Assembly (NCBI GenBank): GCA_012031965.1
Contig: JAAUSC010000043.1
Span: 1 to 41,473, forward strand
Direction of reading: 5' to 3'
Length of the DNA: 41,473 nucleotides
DNA from: Scytonema sp. RU_4_4
Lineage (GTDB): Bacteria > Cyanobacteriota > Cyanobacteriia > Cyanobacteriales > Nostocaceae
The position numbers and the translations under genes are program-made. Within the stretch, counting starts at the first letter, position 1; each line of letters opens with the position of its first letter. This document shows positions 30,353 through 39,368 of the stretch, in pieces. The notes beneath the pieces were generated by a model that worked only from the letters and a program-made list of their open reading frames with translations, was not told the DNA's origin and did not search any database.

Positions 30353-32236
30353 ATGAGAATTTTGCTAGTAGAAGATGACGAAGCTTTAATCAAAGTGTTA
30401 ACCAGACGTTTGGTCGAACATCATTATGCGGTTGATGCTGTCACCGATGGTGTCGCCGCCTGGGAATATGCCTCAACCTACGAGTATGAATTGCTGGTGT
30501 TGGATGTGGTGTTGCCCAAATTGGATGGTATTAGTTTGTGTCAGCGATTGCGAGCAGCAGAATGTACGACACCAATTTTACTGCTCACCGGTCAGGATAC
30601 CAGCGTCGCAAAAATTATGGGGCTGGACGCCGGAGCCGATGACTATGTGGTGAAGCCATTTGATGAGGCGGAATTAATCGCACGGATTCGGGCATTGCTG
30701 CGGCGCAGTAGTACCAATCCCTTACCAGTGTTGACTTGGGGTGAACTGTGGCTCAATCCCAGCACCTGTGAAGTCACCTACGCAGACGAACCATTGACCT
30801 TAACTGCAAAAGAATACGCTTTGCTAGAACTGCTCTTGCGGGAGAGTCAGCATGTCTTCAGCAACGAGGAAATTCTAGAGAGTTTATGGTCATCAGAAGA
30901 ATTTCCCGTGGATGCGACAGTTCGCTCTCACATTCGCCGCTTACGTCACAAACTGACTGCTGTTGGTGCGCCACCTGACTTGATTGCTACAGCCCACGGA
31001 CGCGGGTATTATTTGAAACCTCTCTTCCCAGAAGTTTCTTCCCAGGGCGATCGCCCTTTGGGCGGCTCAGATCTGGAGCATCGCCAACATCAACAAACCC
31101 AGTACCTAGAGTTTCTCAACCAGACTTGGGTAACGACCAAAGAGAAATACCTCCAGCAACTGCGCGAGCTACAAGAGGCGATAAGCCGGAGGCTTGACGC
31201 TACGCGTATCGCATCTGTGGGAAACGCTTGCTTCAACCCCCAACAGCAAGATGCAGCTTACAGAATTGCTCATACCTTGGCTGGGACACTGGGCACCTTC
31301 GGACTGAGCGAAGCTATGCGTTTGTGCCGGGAATTAGAGCAATGGCTACACCCCGATGTTTCTTTGCTCCCCCAGCATGTACCACATCTAGAAGATAAAG
31401 TCAATGCATTACAACGCCAAATTGAATTAACATCTACGATTCAACTACCTGAGCAGCCTTCTACCACCGCGCCCCGGCTTTTGGTTGTAGACTGCGATCA
31501 AGCCTTTGCCAATGCTCTAAAAGTCATAGCTTCCCAACAGAGTTTTTATGCAGAGATATTTCCGACAATTTCCAATGCTCAAGACTGGCTGGATAATTGC
31601 CCTCAGCCTCCCGTTGGATTGATTCTTCGCCTTCTTGACACTGTGTCTACTGCAGCTTTGCAATTCCTCCAACAATTCCACCAAGATTATCCCACTTTAC
31701 CAACAGCGATCATTTCAAGCCAAGATGATTTGTCCGAACGGCTCGAAGTCGTCCGTCGCGGAGGAACATGCTTTTTGCCAAAAGCTCTTACTCCTGAGCA
31801 AGTGATGAGGGCGATCGCTCAACAGATCCAAGAAACATCTGGACAACAGCAGAGAACTCGTGTCATGCTCGTTGATGACGATCCAATCTTATTAAGGATA
31901 CTCCCAACCCAGTTGGAATCTTGGGGATTTGAAGTATTAACCCTCAACGATCCGCTACAATTCTGGAACGTCCTAGAGGCAATTCACCCTGATGTGTTGG
32001 TGTTGGATGTGCAAATGCCACAGGTGAATGGTTTAGAACTCTGTCAAGTATTACGGAGCGACCCTCATTGGCAACAATTACCCGTGCTGTTTTTAAGTAT
32101 ATTTGCTGATGCCCGTACCCAGAATCAAGCCTTTGCTGTAGGAGCCGATGACTACTTGTGTAAGCCGATTGCAGGTATCGATTTAGCGAACCGCATACGC
32201 GATCGCTTGCAACGAGTGCGAGTGTGGACAAGATGA
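30353..32236 (+). CDS. Multidomain response regulator: REC, OmpR-type wHTH, Hpt, degenerate REC, REC
   Basis: 627 aa from the ATG at 30353, 8 bp after the CheY-like gene. REC1 has its phospho-acceptor at Asp51 (LLVLDVVLP) and KPFDEAEL. A winged-helix OmpR/PhoB domain follows (about 125-225: SHIRRLRHKLTAVG). An Hpt domain has its His near 307 (RIAHTLAGTLGTFG). A second REC (about 376-490) lacks the acceptor Asp (VGLILRLLD). A third REC is complete (VMLVDDDPILL, VLVLDVQMP, DYLCKPIAG). This REC-wHTH-Hpt-REC-REC order is often followed in cyanobacteria by a GGDEF domain; here it stops soon after, so it may be truncated. An in-frame 35-bp repeat (31178-31212) lengthens the Hpt domain. Confidence 0.85.
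   Translation: MRILLVEDDEALIKVLTRRLVEHHYAVDAVTDGVAAWEYASTYEYELLVLDVVLPKLDGISLCQRLRAAECTTPILLLTGQDTSVAKIMGLDAGADDYVVKPFDEAELIARIRALLRRSSTNPLPVLTWGELWLNPSTCEVTYADEPLTLTAKEYALLELLLRESQHVFSNEEILESLWSSEEFPVDATVRSHIRRLRHKLTAVGAPPDLIATAHGRGYYLKPLFPEVSSQGDRPLGGSDLEHRQHQQTQYLEFLNQTWVTTKEKYLQQLRELQEAISRRLDATRIASVGNACFNPQQQDAAYRIAHTLAGTLGTFGLSEAMRLCRELEQWLHPDVSLLPQHVPHLEDKVNALQRQIELTSTIQLPEQPSTTAPRLLVVDCDQAFANALKVIASQQSFYAEIFPTISNAQDWLDNCPQPPVGLILRLLDTVSTAALQFLQQFHQDYPTLPTAIISSQDDLSERLEVVRRGGTCFLPKALTPEQVMRAIAQQIQETSGQQQRTRVMLVDDDPILLRILPTQLESWGFEVLTLNDPLQFWNVLEAIHPDVLVLDVQMPQVNGLELCQVLRSDPHWQQLPVLFLSIFADARTQNQAFAVGADDYLCKPIAGIDLANRIRDRLQRVRVWTR
31178..31212. repeat. 35-bp mini-cloverleaf repeat inside the Hpt domain
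   Basis: Ends GCGATA and TATCGC, inner hairpins AAGCC-GGA-GGCTT and ACGC-TAC-GCGT. It encodes ISRRLDATRIAS in a place where Hpt domains normally have a short linker. Confidence 0.8.
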
Positions 32237-32701
32237 CCCTCGCTTCCCTTGGGTCATGAAGGTTTGCGATTATGGGCGTTAGTGAATATTGCTAATATCA
32301 ATCTGGGATCGTGTTCTGTACATTTGTAGTTTTGTATAGACCTATTTATAAAAGTAACGTAACGGCCTGCTATGCACATTATAATAGCGGTTCTCATCCA
32401 GATGAAGTACATATTCATCTGCGTTTATCTGCGTGCATCTGCGGTTCCTTATATAATATCATGTCCGTTCAAATAACCGTCATTGCGACCGTTCGCGCAG
32501 CGTGCCGTTAGGCATAGGGAAGCAATCCCAAAAACCTTGCGATTGCGTCGTTTCACTTCGTTCCACTCGCAATGACATATTAAGGGTGATTTGCCGAACA
32601 TCATATAAAAAAATGACAGAAAGGATATGGATAAACTGTACTAATATCTCCAAAATGACATCCAAAATAAATTTCACCTTACTTATTAAATTGAAACTGT
32701 C
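32237..32701. other. Intergenic region upstream of the conflict-like cluster
   Basis: Contains MITE copy B (32457-32605) and otherwise AT-rich DNA. The cluster promoter should lie between the MITE and 32702, or upstream of the MITE. No coding frame recognised. Confidence 0.5.
32457..32605. mobile_element. 149-bp MITE (copy B of the TAA-targeting family)
   Basis: Starts TATCATGTCCG and ends with the slightly decayed complement CGAACATCATA. It is flanked by TAA at 32454-32456 and 32606-32608. The interior shares the GTCATTGCGA and GCGATTGCGTCG hairpin segments with copy A. It sits 96 bp before the first gene of the conflict-like cluster. Confidence 0.85.
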
Positions 32702-33586
32702 ATGAAAGTTGTTGGAATTCACGGAATCCTACATGATTATTTAACTGCGCCACAGATAGAACATGAGTGGCTACTGGCTCTACAAGGGGGACTAGAGTTA
32801 GCTGGTAAACCAAGAATAGAACGCAAAGATTTTACGTGCGTTGCGTATGGTGATTTTTTTCGCCGCAGTGGAACAAGAACTGGATATGTTCCACCATTAA
32901 ATGCAGAAGATATTACAACAGATTGGGAACAAGAATTGCTTTTGAAATGGTGGGAAGAAGCAGCTGCTCTATCAGCAGCAAATCGAAGTGGGGAAGATGA
33001 GCTTGGAGAAGATAGGACAATTCAAGCTCCTGATTTTCAAGGACGGGGACGTACACCTGAGCTTGTACAACGCGCTCTGAAACAGCTGTCAAAATCAAAG
33101 TATTTTAAAGCTTGGGGTCCGGAAAAAGTTTTAATCTTTGGCTTGAAGCAAGTACGAGAATACTTACACAACCAAGAGTTAAAACAAAAGATTCTGCAAC
33201 GTGTGACTGATAAAGTGTCTCAAGATACTCAGGTTATAGTTGCTCATTCTCTTGGGTCTGTAGTTGCTTATGAGGCTTTGTGTGCCAACCCTCAATGGAA
33301 TGTACATACACTAGTAACATTAGGATCTCCACTTGGTATACAAAACCTAATCTTTAATAAACTAACACCAAGTCCAGAGAATGGAAAAGGGGTATGCCCT
33401 AACGTCAAGCAGTGGTTTAATATTGCAGATAAAGGCGATATTGTGGCGCTGGAAAATAAACTTGCTAATTACTTCGATTTGGTAATTGATCAGTGTGTGT
33501 ATAACGGCTGGGAATCTCATGATGTGAAGAGATATTTAACAGCTAAAGAAACTGGACTTGCCGTTGTCACAGGTCTTTGTGAATAA
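32702..33586 (+). CDS. Alpha/beta hydrolase (lipase-like) of the conflict cluster
   Basis: 294 aa, no signal peptide. It begins with the strand and oxyanion-type block VVGIHGILHD. The nucleophile is Ser183 in VAHSLGSVVAYEAL (GxSxG variant AHSLG), followed by TLVTLGSPLGI. A plausible late His is in NGWESHDVKRYL. Substrate unknown. Hydrolases of this type are recurrent effectors beside caspase and trypsin modules in EAD/MoxR conflict systems, which is the basis for the proposed role here. It is 3 bases upstream of the caspase gene and clearly operonic with it. Confidence 0.8.
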   Translation: MKVVGIHGILHDYLTAPQIEHEWLLALQGGLELAGKPRIERKDFTCVAYGDFFRRSGTRTGYVPPLNAEDITTDWEQELLLKWWEEAAALSAANRSGEDELGEDRTIQAPDFQGRGRTPELVQRALKQLSKSKYFKAWGPEKVLIFGLKQVREYLHNQELKQKILQRVTDKVSQDTQVIVAHSLGSVVAYEALCANPQWNVHTLVTLGSPLGIQNLIFNKLTPSPENGKGVCPNVKQWFNIADKGDIVALENKLANYFDLVIDQCVYNGWESHDVKRYLTAKETGLAVVTGLCE

Positions 33587-33589
33587 CGA

Positions 33590-35200
33590 ATGCTTATGAA
33601 TGTCTCCTCAACAAAGAAGCAACGTAAATATTTGATTGCTATTGGATCACCTAGTTGCACAGAAATGCGTCTACCTAGATTAGATCGTGTTGAAACTGAT
33701 ATTCAACGAGTTGAAAACTTATTAATTGACGACAAACAGGGCTACGAAAGGGTGTTGGCAGACCAGATATATATCGGTGCAACATCTAACAAAATTAAAG
33801 ATGCATTAACATCTTGGTTTACTAGTTCAGAACGTCGTAATTCTGACTGCGTAATTATCTATTATGCAGGACATGGAGGTGAAAACAAAGAGCAGAACTC
33901 TCATTACCTATATACTGTTGAATCAACTGAATCAAATTTCTCAAATACGACGATTAAGACTAGCGATTTGGTTCAATGTTTATTTCCAGGGAATAACAAT
34001 TCGCCTGAAAATATCTTACTGATACTTGATGTATGTTATGCCGGTGAAGGAGCAAAAAATGCTTTAGTTTCCAGTTTCAATGAATTCAGAAATGCTACCG
34101 AAAACAAATGTTTTTACGTTATTGCTTCGGCTGACTCCAAGACAGAGGCTGGAGATGGTGATTTTGTAGATGCGCTTGAAAAAGTGATGAAACATTCCGA
34201 GTGGATGTCCACATTCAACGGTGAATTTTTGAACCCAGGTGACTTGGTAATACGTATCAACAAATGTTTAGAGGTCAAGGTAAGTCAAAAAGCAGAATGG
34301 TCTTGTTTCGGAAATTCAAAAGAGATAACTTTCTTCCGTAATCCTCATTTTTTAAGTCAAAATAATTTGGAAATTGATGAACATAACCTGAAGAAAGACC
34401 TCACGAAAACAAAGTCTACTCATCAAACAGTAGCAGACCTTTTATGGTTATTGGATTACAGCGAACAAGAACAAGTCTTTAAAAAAGTGATGCAAGATGG
34501 TAAAGAAAGAGCTTTTTTAGTTCAGACAAACGTAGAGAAAATTCAAAATTGGTTGGTGCGACGTTTGGCAGGATGTGTACCGGATTTTGAGCAGGCGAAA
34601 AAATTTACAATTCGGATTAGTTATTCTATACGAAGTGATTTTAATAATTTTTGGCAAGCATTTAAGCAGAAAAGAGAAGATAATCTCAAACAAGAAACGT
34701 TAATTCAAGATTTGGCTAAGTTGTGTCAAACAAAATCTGTAATTATTGCGATTTATGGTCTTAGCTCTTTAGATCAGGCGAAAGTGAAGGAGTTTTATGA
34801 TTTCTGGTCAAATTTAGTAACCGAGGTTCAATCAGCTACACCACGTTCTTTTCGCTCGCGCCTTGTTCTACTTTTAGCGGAAAAAAATAGTAGCACTGTG
34901 TTGGATAAATTGGATGTATTTAAGTTTATACAACCACCTGAAATTAATGAAACTCAATATTCTATTTCACTGACACCTTTAGACAGGATTTCACAGGATG
35001 ATGTCAAAAATTGGTTGGCTCAAGACAATGTATATTCCTTGCTTGAGCAGACAGAAAATGAAATACAATCAATTGTTGATAATGATATTCCCACTTGGAA
35101 AGAAGAACCTTTAGATGTACTGGAAGAAATTTGTTATACATTTTTTCAATTAGAAAAGGGTATTGCAGCAATCGAACCTTATTGGAATTTAGCAGGATGA
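33590..35200 (+). CDS. Caspase-family protease fused to an iSTAND-like domain
   Basis: 536 aa. Residues 1-260 are a caspase/metacaspase p20-like domain with catalytic His95 (IIYYAGHGG) and Cys149 (LILDVCYAGEG). Residues about 280-535 resemble the inactive STAND (iSTAND) domain: LLWLLDYSEQEQVFKKVM, then AFLVQTNVEKIQNWLVRRLA in place of a real Walker A loop, and FTIRISYSIRSDFNNFW. This was recognised by pattern, not a search. The architecture suggests a caspase activated through assembly of its inactive NTPase-like domain, with nearby MoxR and vWA proteins as the switch. The stop overlaps the MoxR start by 4 bases (ATGA). Likely outcome of activation: cell suicide or dormancy. That is inference. 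Confidence 0.82.
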   Translation: MLMNVSSTKKQRKYLIAIGSPSCTEMRLPRLDRVETDIQRVENLLIDDKQGYERVLADQIYIGATSNKIKDALTSWFTSSERRNSDCVIIYYAGHGGENKEQNSHYLYTVESTESNFSNTTIKTSDLVQCLFPGNNNSPENILLILDVCYAGEGAKNALVSSFNEFRNATENKCFYVIASADSKTEAGDGDFVDALEKVMKHSEWMSTFNGEFLNPGDLVIRINKCLEVKVSQKAEWSCFGNSKEITFFRNPHFLSQNNLEIDEHNLKKDLTKTKSTHQTVADLLWLLDYSEQEQVFKKVMQDGKERAFLVQTNVEKIQNWLVRRLAGCVPDFEQAKKFTIRISYSIRSDFNNFWQAFKQKREDNLKQETLIQDLAKLCQTKSVIIAIYGLSSLDQAKVKEFYDFWSNLVTEVQSATPRSFRSRLVLLLAEKNSSTVLDKLDVFKFIQPPEINETQYSISLTPLDRISQDDVKNWLAQDNVYSLLEQTENEIQSIVDNDIPTWKEEPLDVLEEICYTFFQLEKGIAAIEPYWNLAG

Positions 35201-36246
35201 GTAAAGAACAAGCGCCAACCCAGAAATTACTGCAATATACGGGAGAGTTTCAACCTCCGCAAGCAGGAGTTAAGGACTTGAACCAGCGAGTGTATTATCC
35301 ATATATATCGAGTGAAGATTTAAAAGAGGCAGTTAATTTAGCCATTGCACTAGAGCGACCATTACTTTTAGAAGGCGAACCTGGCTGTGGTAAAACTCGC
35401 CTAGCTGGAGCAGTTGCCTATGAGTTTACGCAAAAGTATCTGCAAGACCAGAATAATAAAGAAGAACAAAAGTGGTGGGATTATTATATTTGGAATATTA
35501 AATCGACAACTCGCGCCCGTGATGGACTTTACAGCTATGATGTTGTTGCGAGATTACGGGATGCTCAATTAATGGGATCGGGTCCGCAACAATTAAAAGA
35601 GTTTTTGGAAGACAGAGAGATTCAAGACTTAAAAAATCGGTTGAAAGAGAAGAAAAATTATCGAGATTTTGGAGCTTTAGGTAAGGCATTACAAGAACAT
35701 CCTCACCGTCCCATTTTGTTGATTGATGAAATTGACAAAGCTGATGGCGATTTCGCTAATGATTTACTGCTTGAGTTAGAAGAACTGTGTTTTGAAGTGC
35801 CGGAAACTGGAGAGTCATTTCCTACACCTGAGCATAAGCCGATTATTTTTATTACCAGTAATCGTGAAAAACCTTTACCAGAACCTTTCCTTCGTCGCTG
35901 TCTTTACTTCTTTGTAGATTTCCCTAATAAAGAGCAATTGCGGAAAATTATCAATCAACGCTTTAGTGAAAGGGTGAGAGATAAACAAGAACTAGTTGAA
36001 AAAGCTATAGAACGTTTTGATGAGATTCGCAAGCGGCTAGAAAATGTCCCAGGAAGTAGACCACCGGGAACGAGTGAATTTATAGAATTTCTTACTGCCC
36101 TCTTAAATAAACAAGATGTTAAAAAAGCATTAGAAGATTTAGAAAAGTTATCCGATAAATTGCCCTTACTAGGAACCCTCCTCAAGACAAAACAGGATCA
36201 GGAGTTGTATGTGAAAAGTCAGACAAAAAAGTCAGATAAAGCTTAG
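35197..36246 (+). CDS. MoxR-family AAA+ ATPase
   Basis: 349 aa from the ATG at 35197; an earlier start is open but lies inside the caspase gene. Walker A is GEPGCGKT (residues 60-67), Walker B ILLIDEIDKAD (about 172-182), sensor-1 IIFITSNREKPLPEPFLRRC. MoxR ATPases remodel partners that carry vWA domains. The next gene encodes such a partner. The stop codon TAG (36244-36246) forms the first three bases of the target duplication of the MITE that follows. Before that insertion the next ATG was 11 bases away, a tight operon. Confidence 0.9.
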   Translation: MSKEQAPTQKLLQYTGEFQPPQAGVKDLNQRVYYPYISSEDLKEAVNLAIALERPLLLEGEPGCGKTRLAGAVAYEFTQKYLQDQNNKEEQKWWDYYIWNIKSTTRARDGLYSYDVVARLRDAQLMGSGPQQLKEFLEDREIQDLKNRLKEKKNYRDFGALGKALQEHPHRPILLIDEIDKADGDFANDLLLELEELCFEVPETGESFPTPEHKPIIFITSNREKPLPEPFLRRCLYFFVDFPNKEQLRKIINQRFSERVRDKQELVEKAIERFDEIRKRLENVPGSRPPGTSEFIEFLTALLNKQDVKKALEDLEKLSDKLPLLGTLLKTKQDQELYVKSQTKKSDKA

Positions 36247-36251
36247 ACTTG

Positions 36252-36351
36252 GGGAGCATCCCAATTTTGCAAAAACATGTTTGTCATTGCGCTAACGCAA
36301 TGACAATTAATCATCTGAGTTTGATATAACTTACACATTTGGGATGCTCCC
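36252..36351. mobile_element. 100-bp MITE with 8-bp target duplication between the MoxR and vWA genes
   Basis: Ends GGGAGCATCCCAA and TTGGGATGCTCCC. TAGACTTG is duplicated at 36244-36251 and 36352-36359. The interior has a GTCATTGCG/CGCAATGAC hairpin. The insertion left the MoxR stop codon intact and placed a TTG in frame with the next gene; that TTG is not a credible start. Confidence 0.9.
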
Positions 36352-36365
36352 TAGACTTGAGCGTT

Positions 36366-37495
36366 ATGAACAGTTCTCAGTCCGTCTTACTCGATTCGTT
36401 ATTACTAGATTTGTTCCAAGAGTTGCGAAAAGCTGGAATGGCTTTAACACTGGAACAGTATGATTTATTACGGCAAGCAATTGCTCAAGGGTACGGATTA
36501 GGCGGATGGCAAGATATCAAGCGAGTCTGTCGGTTATTGTGGGTCAAATCCCGCGCTGACTACGATGGCAATATTTTTGACCGCACTTTTGAGCGCTATA
36601 TCCAACAGCATCGGGATAAAATGCCTGTGGAACCTGATGAACCAGTTCCAGAACCAGCACCAAAAACTCCACCGCCAAAACCACCATCAAATCTCCCCCA
36701 AATTCCACCCAGAAAAAGAAGTCCTTCAACTCAGAAACCGGGTGAAGTACAAGTTCCGGTTGCTGTTCAAAGTAAACAAGTCTCTACAAGATTTGAGGAT
36801 GCCAAGAATAAATTTCGTGTCCCTCCTACTGATTTTCCCATTCAATTGTCAGATGTTCAGGTGAGTTGGCGCTTACTGCGACAAGCAAAGCAGGTTGGGT
36901 GGGACTATGAATTAGATATCGAAGCCACCCTTTACCAGATTGAACGCGAAGGTATTTTTACTGATGTGGTCATGCGTCCGGTACGGGTGCGACGGACTGA
37001 ACTTTTATTATTAATAGATGATAGTCCGGCTATGATCCCATTTTTCCTGCTCTTGCGCCTTTTATCCAAGCAGTTGAAGAAGCTCGCATTACCCCCGCCC
37101 GGATATATCGATTTACCAGCTATCCCGACGAATATCTTTATCATTGGAATCGTCCGGCTCTTGCACAACCCCTAACTGACATCTTGCCAAAATTGCATCG
37201 TCAGCGCACAGTTGTCTTAATTTTGAGTGATGCTGGAGCTGCAACAGCCACTTACAGCCAAGAGCGAATTGAGGGAATATCCAAATTTTTGACAGCATTA
37301 TCACCTTGTATTCGCCAATTAATCTGGCTTAATCCTCTACCGCCTCAACGCTGGGAGCAAACTTCAGCCTGGACAATTGACGCGGTACTCAATGGCAAAA
37401 TGTTAACTTATGAACCTGCGAGTCTACAAACAGCAGCACGGGCAATTCCCCAGGAGAATATGATTAAGACATGGCAAATGTATTCCCACCTGTAA
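36366..37495 (+). pseudogene. SAV_2336-type vWA-like protein, apparent frameshift
   Basis: Begins at ATG 36366 (MNSSQSVLLDSLLLDLFQEL). Helical N-terminal SAV_2336-like region (1-90), a Pro-rich linker (PPPKPPSNLPQIPPRKRSPS), then FRVPPTDFPIQLSDVQVSWR and a vWA-like core opening with ELLLLIDDSPAM, a partly degenerate MIDAS (DxSxA). The frame breaks at the T-run 37041-37045. Adding one T continues smoothly: PALAPFIQAVEEARITPARI, then PDEYLYHWN, TVVLILSDAGAATATYSQER and LIWLNPLPPQRWEQTSAWTI, to a stop at 37495. The next gene starts inside its last 25 bases. It should be the MoxR partner, transmitting a signal from the FGE-like protein to the effectors. Confidence 0.75.
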
Positions 37496-39099
37496 CCCAG
37501 CCTAACAATAAAGAGAATTTGAAAGACGATTTGACAACTCGCCGCATTCGGGTTTTTGAAGGACGCTACGGAACGAATGCGCTCTTATTGGCTTACCATG
37601 CTGCTTTTCCCCTTACCCTCACCTCAGATTTACTCTACTGTTTGCGGGAGAATTTTGTACCTGATGTCCCTTGGTATGCTGTTGCTGATGTATTGCTATC
37701 AGGATTATGCCAACCCGCAGGCTATGACTTGTATGAAATGGAAGCTAAAACCAGAGATGGCTTGCTGCGTCGTTTGTGTAAGCAGTTTGGGGAACAGCGA
37801 CTCAAGCAACTGGCGAATTTTATGTGTGAGTATATTCGCAATCGCTTGCAGGTTGAGAAGAATGACCGTGCTTTGGTCTTTGGACAACGCCCAGACTGGA
37901 CAGCATTAGCATACTTGAGTTCAGATCAACAAGAACTAATTAACGCTATCAAACAAGAGTTGCAGCAAGTACTAGCCTCCACAGATGCTAAAGAACGTAT
38001 CAGATGGGCAGTTTTAGTAGAAAGTTATGCTGATCTGTTATCGGAAAAAGGTTTTGAGCCATTATTGTTGCAATGGTCACAGCAGATAATTGATGGCGAA
38101 CCCATACAGGATGAAGAGGAGAAAGAAATTGCCGCAACGATGGGAGTTTCTTTGCAAACTTTTGAGTTTGACGTGGCAGCTATTATCCCAGACGATGAAG
38201 CTGGAGAACAGTTGCAAACTTTTGAGTTTGACACAGTAACAGTTAATGCTCGTGGAAAAGTCATTCATAAAGAACGAAACCAAGCATTTTATTTTCCAGA
38301 GTTTCTCGGTGAAGCCGTAGGAAAACCATCAGCACTGCAAATAGAGATGGTAGCTATAAGAGGAGGAACTTTTGAAATGGGATCGCCACCAGATGAGCCA
38401 CAACGTTATGACGATGAGAGTCCCCAGCATACAGTAACCGTGCAGCCGTTTTTCTTGGCTAAGTATCCAGTCACTCAAGCGCAGTGGCGATTTGTGGCGC
38501 AGTTACCCCAGGTGAACCAGGAACTCGATCCCGATCCGTCTAGATTTAAAGGAGATGATCGCCCTGTCGAAAGAGTTTCTTGGTACGATGCAGTTGAATT
38601 TTGCTTGCGCCTATCTCAATATACAGGCAGACCCTACAGCCTCCCTAGTGAAGCGGAATGGGAATATGCAGCTCGTGCTGGAACAACAACACCATTTCAT
38701 TTTGGCAAAACAATTACGTCGGAATTAGCCAATTATGATGCTGGCTATACTTATGGTCGGGGACCAAAAGGAATTTATCGAGAGGAAACAACAGAAGTAG
38801 GAAGCTTTGAAATAGCTAATGCTTTTGGGTTATATGATATGCACGGAAACGTAGACGAATGGTGTCTGGATGATTGGCACGATAACTATGAAGATGCGCC
38901 AACAGATGGCAGTCTTTGGTTTGATAATAATGATAATCTTTCCCAAAAACAAGGAGTTGCCGTACTGCGGGGCGGTTCCTGGATCAGCGATCCTATAGGC
39001 TGCCGTTCCGCGTCTCGCAACTTCAACCCTTGGCGCGACGACATCAACGGCTGTTTTGGTTTTCGTGTCGCCTGTGGGGTTGGGAGAACTCTTAAGTAG
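37471..39099 (+). CDS. FGE-fold (C-type-lectin-like) protein with helical N-terminal region; candidate DGR variable protein 1
   Basis: 542 aa. Residues 1-205 are a helical region (RYGTNALLLAYHAAFPLTLT, then DLLYCLRENFVPDVPWYAVA) that often travels with vWA/SAV_2336 proteins. Two copies of LQTFEFD follow around 230-255. Residues about 285-542 are an FGE-sulfatase fold: FEMGSPPDEPQ, FLAKYPVTQAQWR, VSWYDAVEFC, LPSEAEWEYAARAG, LYDMHGNVDEWC, VLRGGSWISD, FGFRVAC. Only the second of the two catalytic cysteines of true formylglycine-generating enzymes remains (WISDPIGC), so it is probably a binding domain. Overlaps the vWA gene by 25 bases; an added A at 37476-37478 would fuse the two. The C-terminal 46 codons look like a DGR variable region. 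Confidence 0.85.
   Translation: MANVFPPVTQPNNKENLKDDLTTRRIRVFEGRYGTNALLLAYHAAFPLTLTSDLLYCLRENFVPDVPWYAVADVLLSGLCQPAGYDLYEMEAKTRDGLLRRLCKQFGEQRLKQLANFMCEYIRNRLQVEKNDRALVFGQRPDWTALAYLSSDQQELINAIKQELQQVLASTDAKERIRWAVLVESYADLLSEKGFEPLLLQWSQQIIDGEPIQDEEEKEIAATMGVSLQTFEFDVAAIIPDDEAGEQLQTFEFDTVTVNARGKVIHKERNQAFYFPEFLGEAVGKPSALQIEMVAIRGGTFEMGSPPDEPQRYDDESPQHTVTVQPFFLAKYPVTQAQWRFVAQLPQVNQELDPDPSRFKGDDRPVERVSWYDAVEFCLRLSQYTGRPYSLPSEAEWEYAARAGTTTPFHFGKTITSELANYDAGYTYGRGPKGIYREETTEVGSFEIANAFGLYDMHGNVDEWCLDDWHDNYEDAPTDGSLWFDNNDNLSQKQGVAVLRGGSWISDPIGCRSASRNFNPWRDDINGCFGFRVACGVGRTLK
38962..39099 (+). other. Candidate DGR variable region VR1
   Basis: Begins in the invariant block CTGCGGGGCGGTTCCTGG and runs to the stop. 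Compared codon by codon with 40059-40202, 27 bases differ; 20 of these have A in one copy and only 4 are third positions. Invariant blocks TGCCGTTCCGCG, GGTTTTCGTGT and GCCTGTGGGGTT interrupt the variable codons. The variable codons are mostly NNC or NNT, as expected from AAC/AAT codons in a template. Confidence 0.7.
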
Positions 39100-39368
39100 C
39101 CCTTTATACTTTAACTCTTTTGCCCTTTACTCTTGTTTTTTACCCTTTGTTAGCGTATGAAAGCGGAGCGTTATAAAATTTTTTTTTCAAATCAAGTCTG
39201 GAAACAGAATAAACATTAATTGAGCGAGAAAGTTAATACCAAGTTGCAGTCAAACATGGTATTCCGTCATTGCGACTGGAACGGAGTGGAAGGAAGCAAT
39301 CTCATCAACCCTGAACTACTACAACAGAACGCAAATTGGTATAAGCAAAAGGAATCAAATACAAATAA
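39100..39368. other. Intergenic gap between the two FGE-like genes
   Basis: Begins with CCCTTTATACTTTA, which also follows the stop of the second FGE-like gene. It then contains the MITE at 39237-39341. No gene. Confidence 0.6.
39237..39341. mobile_element. 105-bp MITE (copy C, related TAA-targeting element)
   Basis: Ends TACCAAGTTGC and GCAAATTGGTA (one mismatch when paired), flanked by TAA at 39234-39236 and 39342-39344. The core GTCATTGCGACTGG...GAAGCAATC resembles copies A and B although the terminal repeats differ. Confidence 0.8.

Noticed and set aside
32480-32722. Minus-strand 80-aa and plus-strand 67-aa frames upstream of the hydrolase
   Set aside because: Encoded by MITE copy B; the same translated repeat (MSLRVERSETTQSQG) resembles the artefactual tail of xisH.
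36339-36365. TTG start at 36339 for the vWA-like gene
   Set aside because: It lies in the MITE right end; the first native start is ATG 36366.
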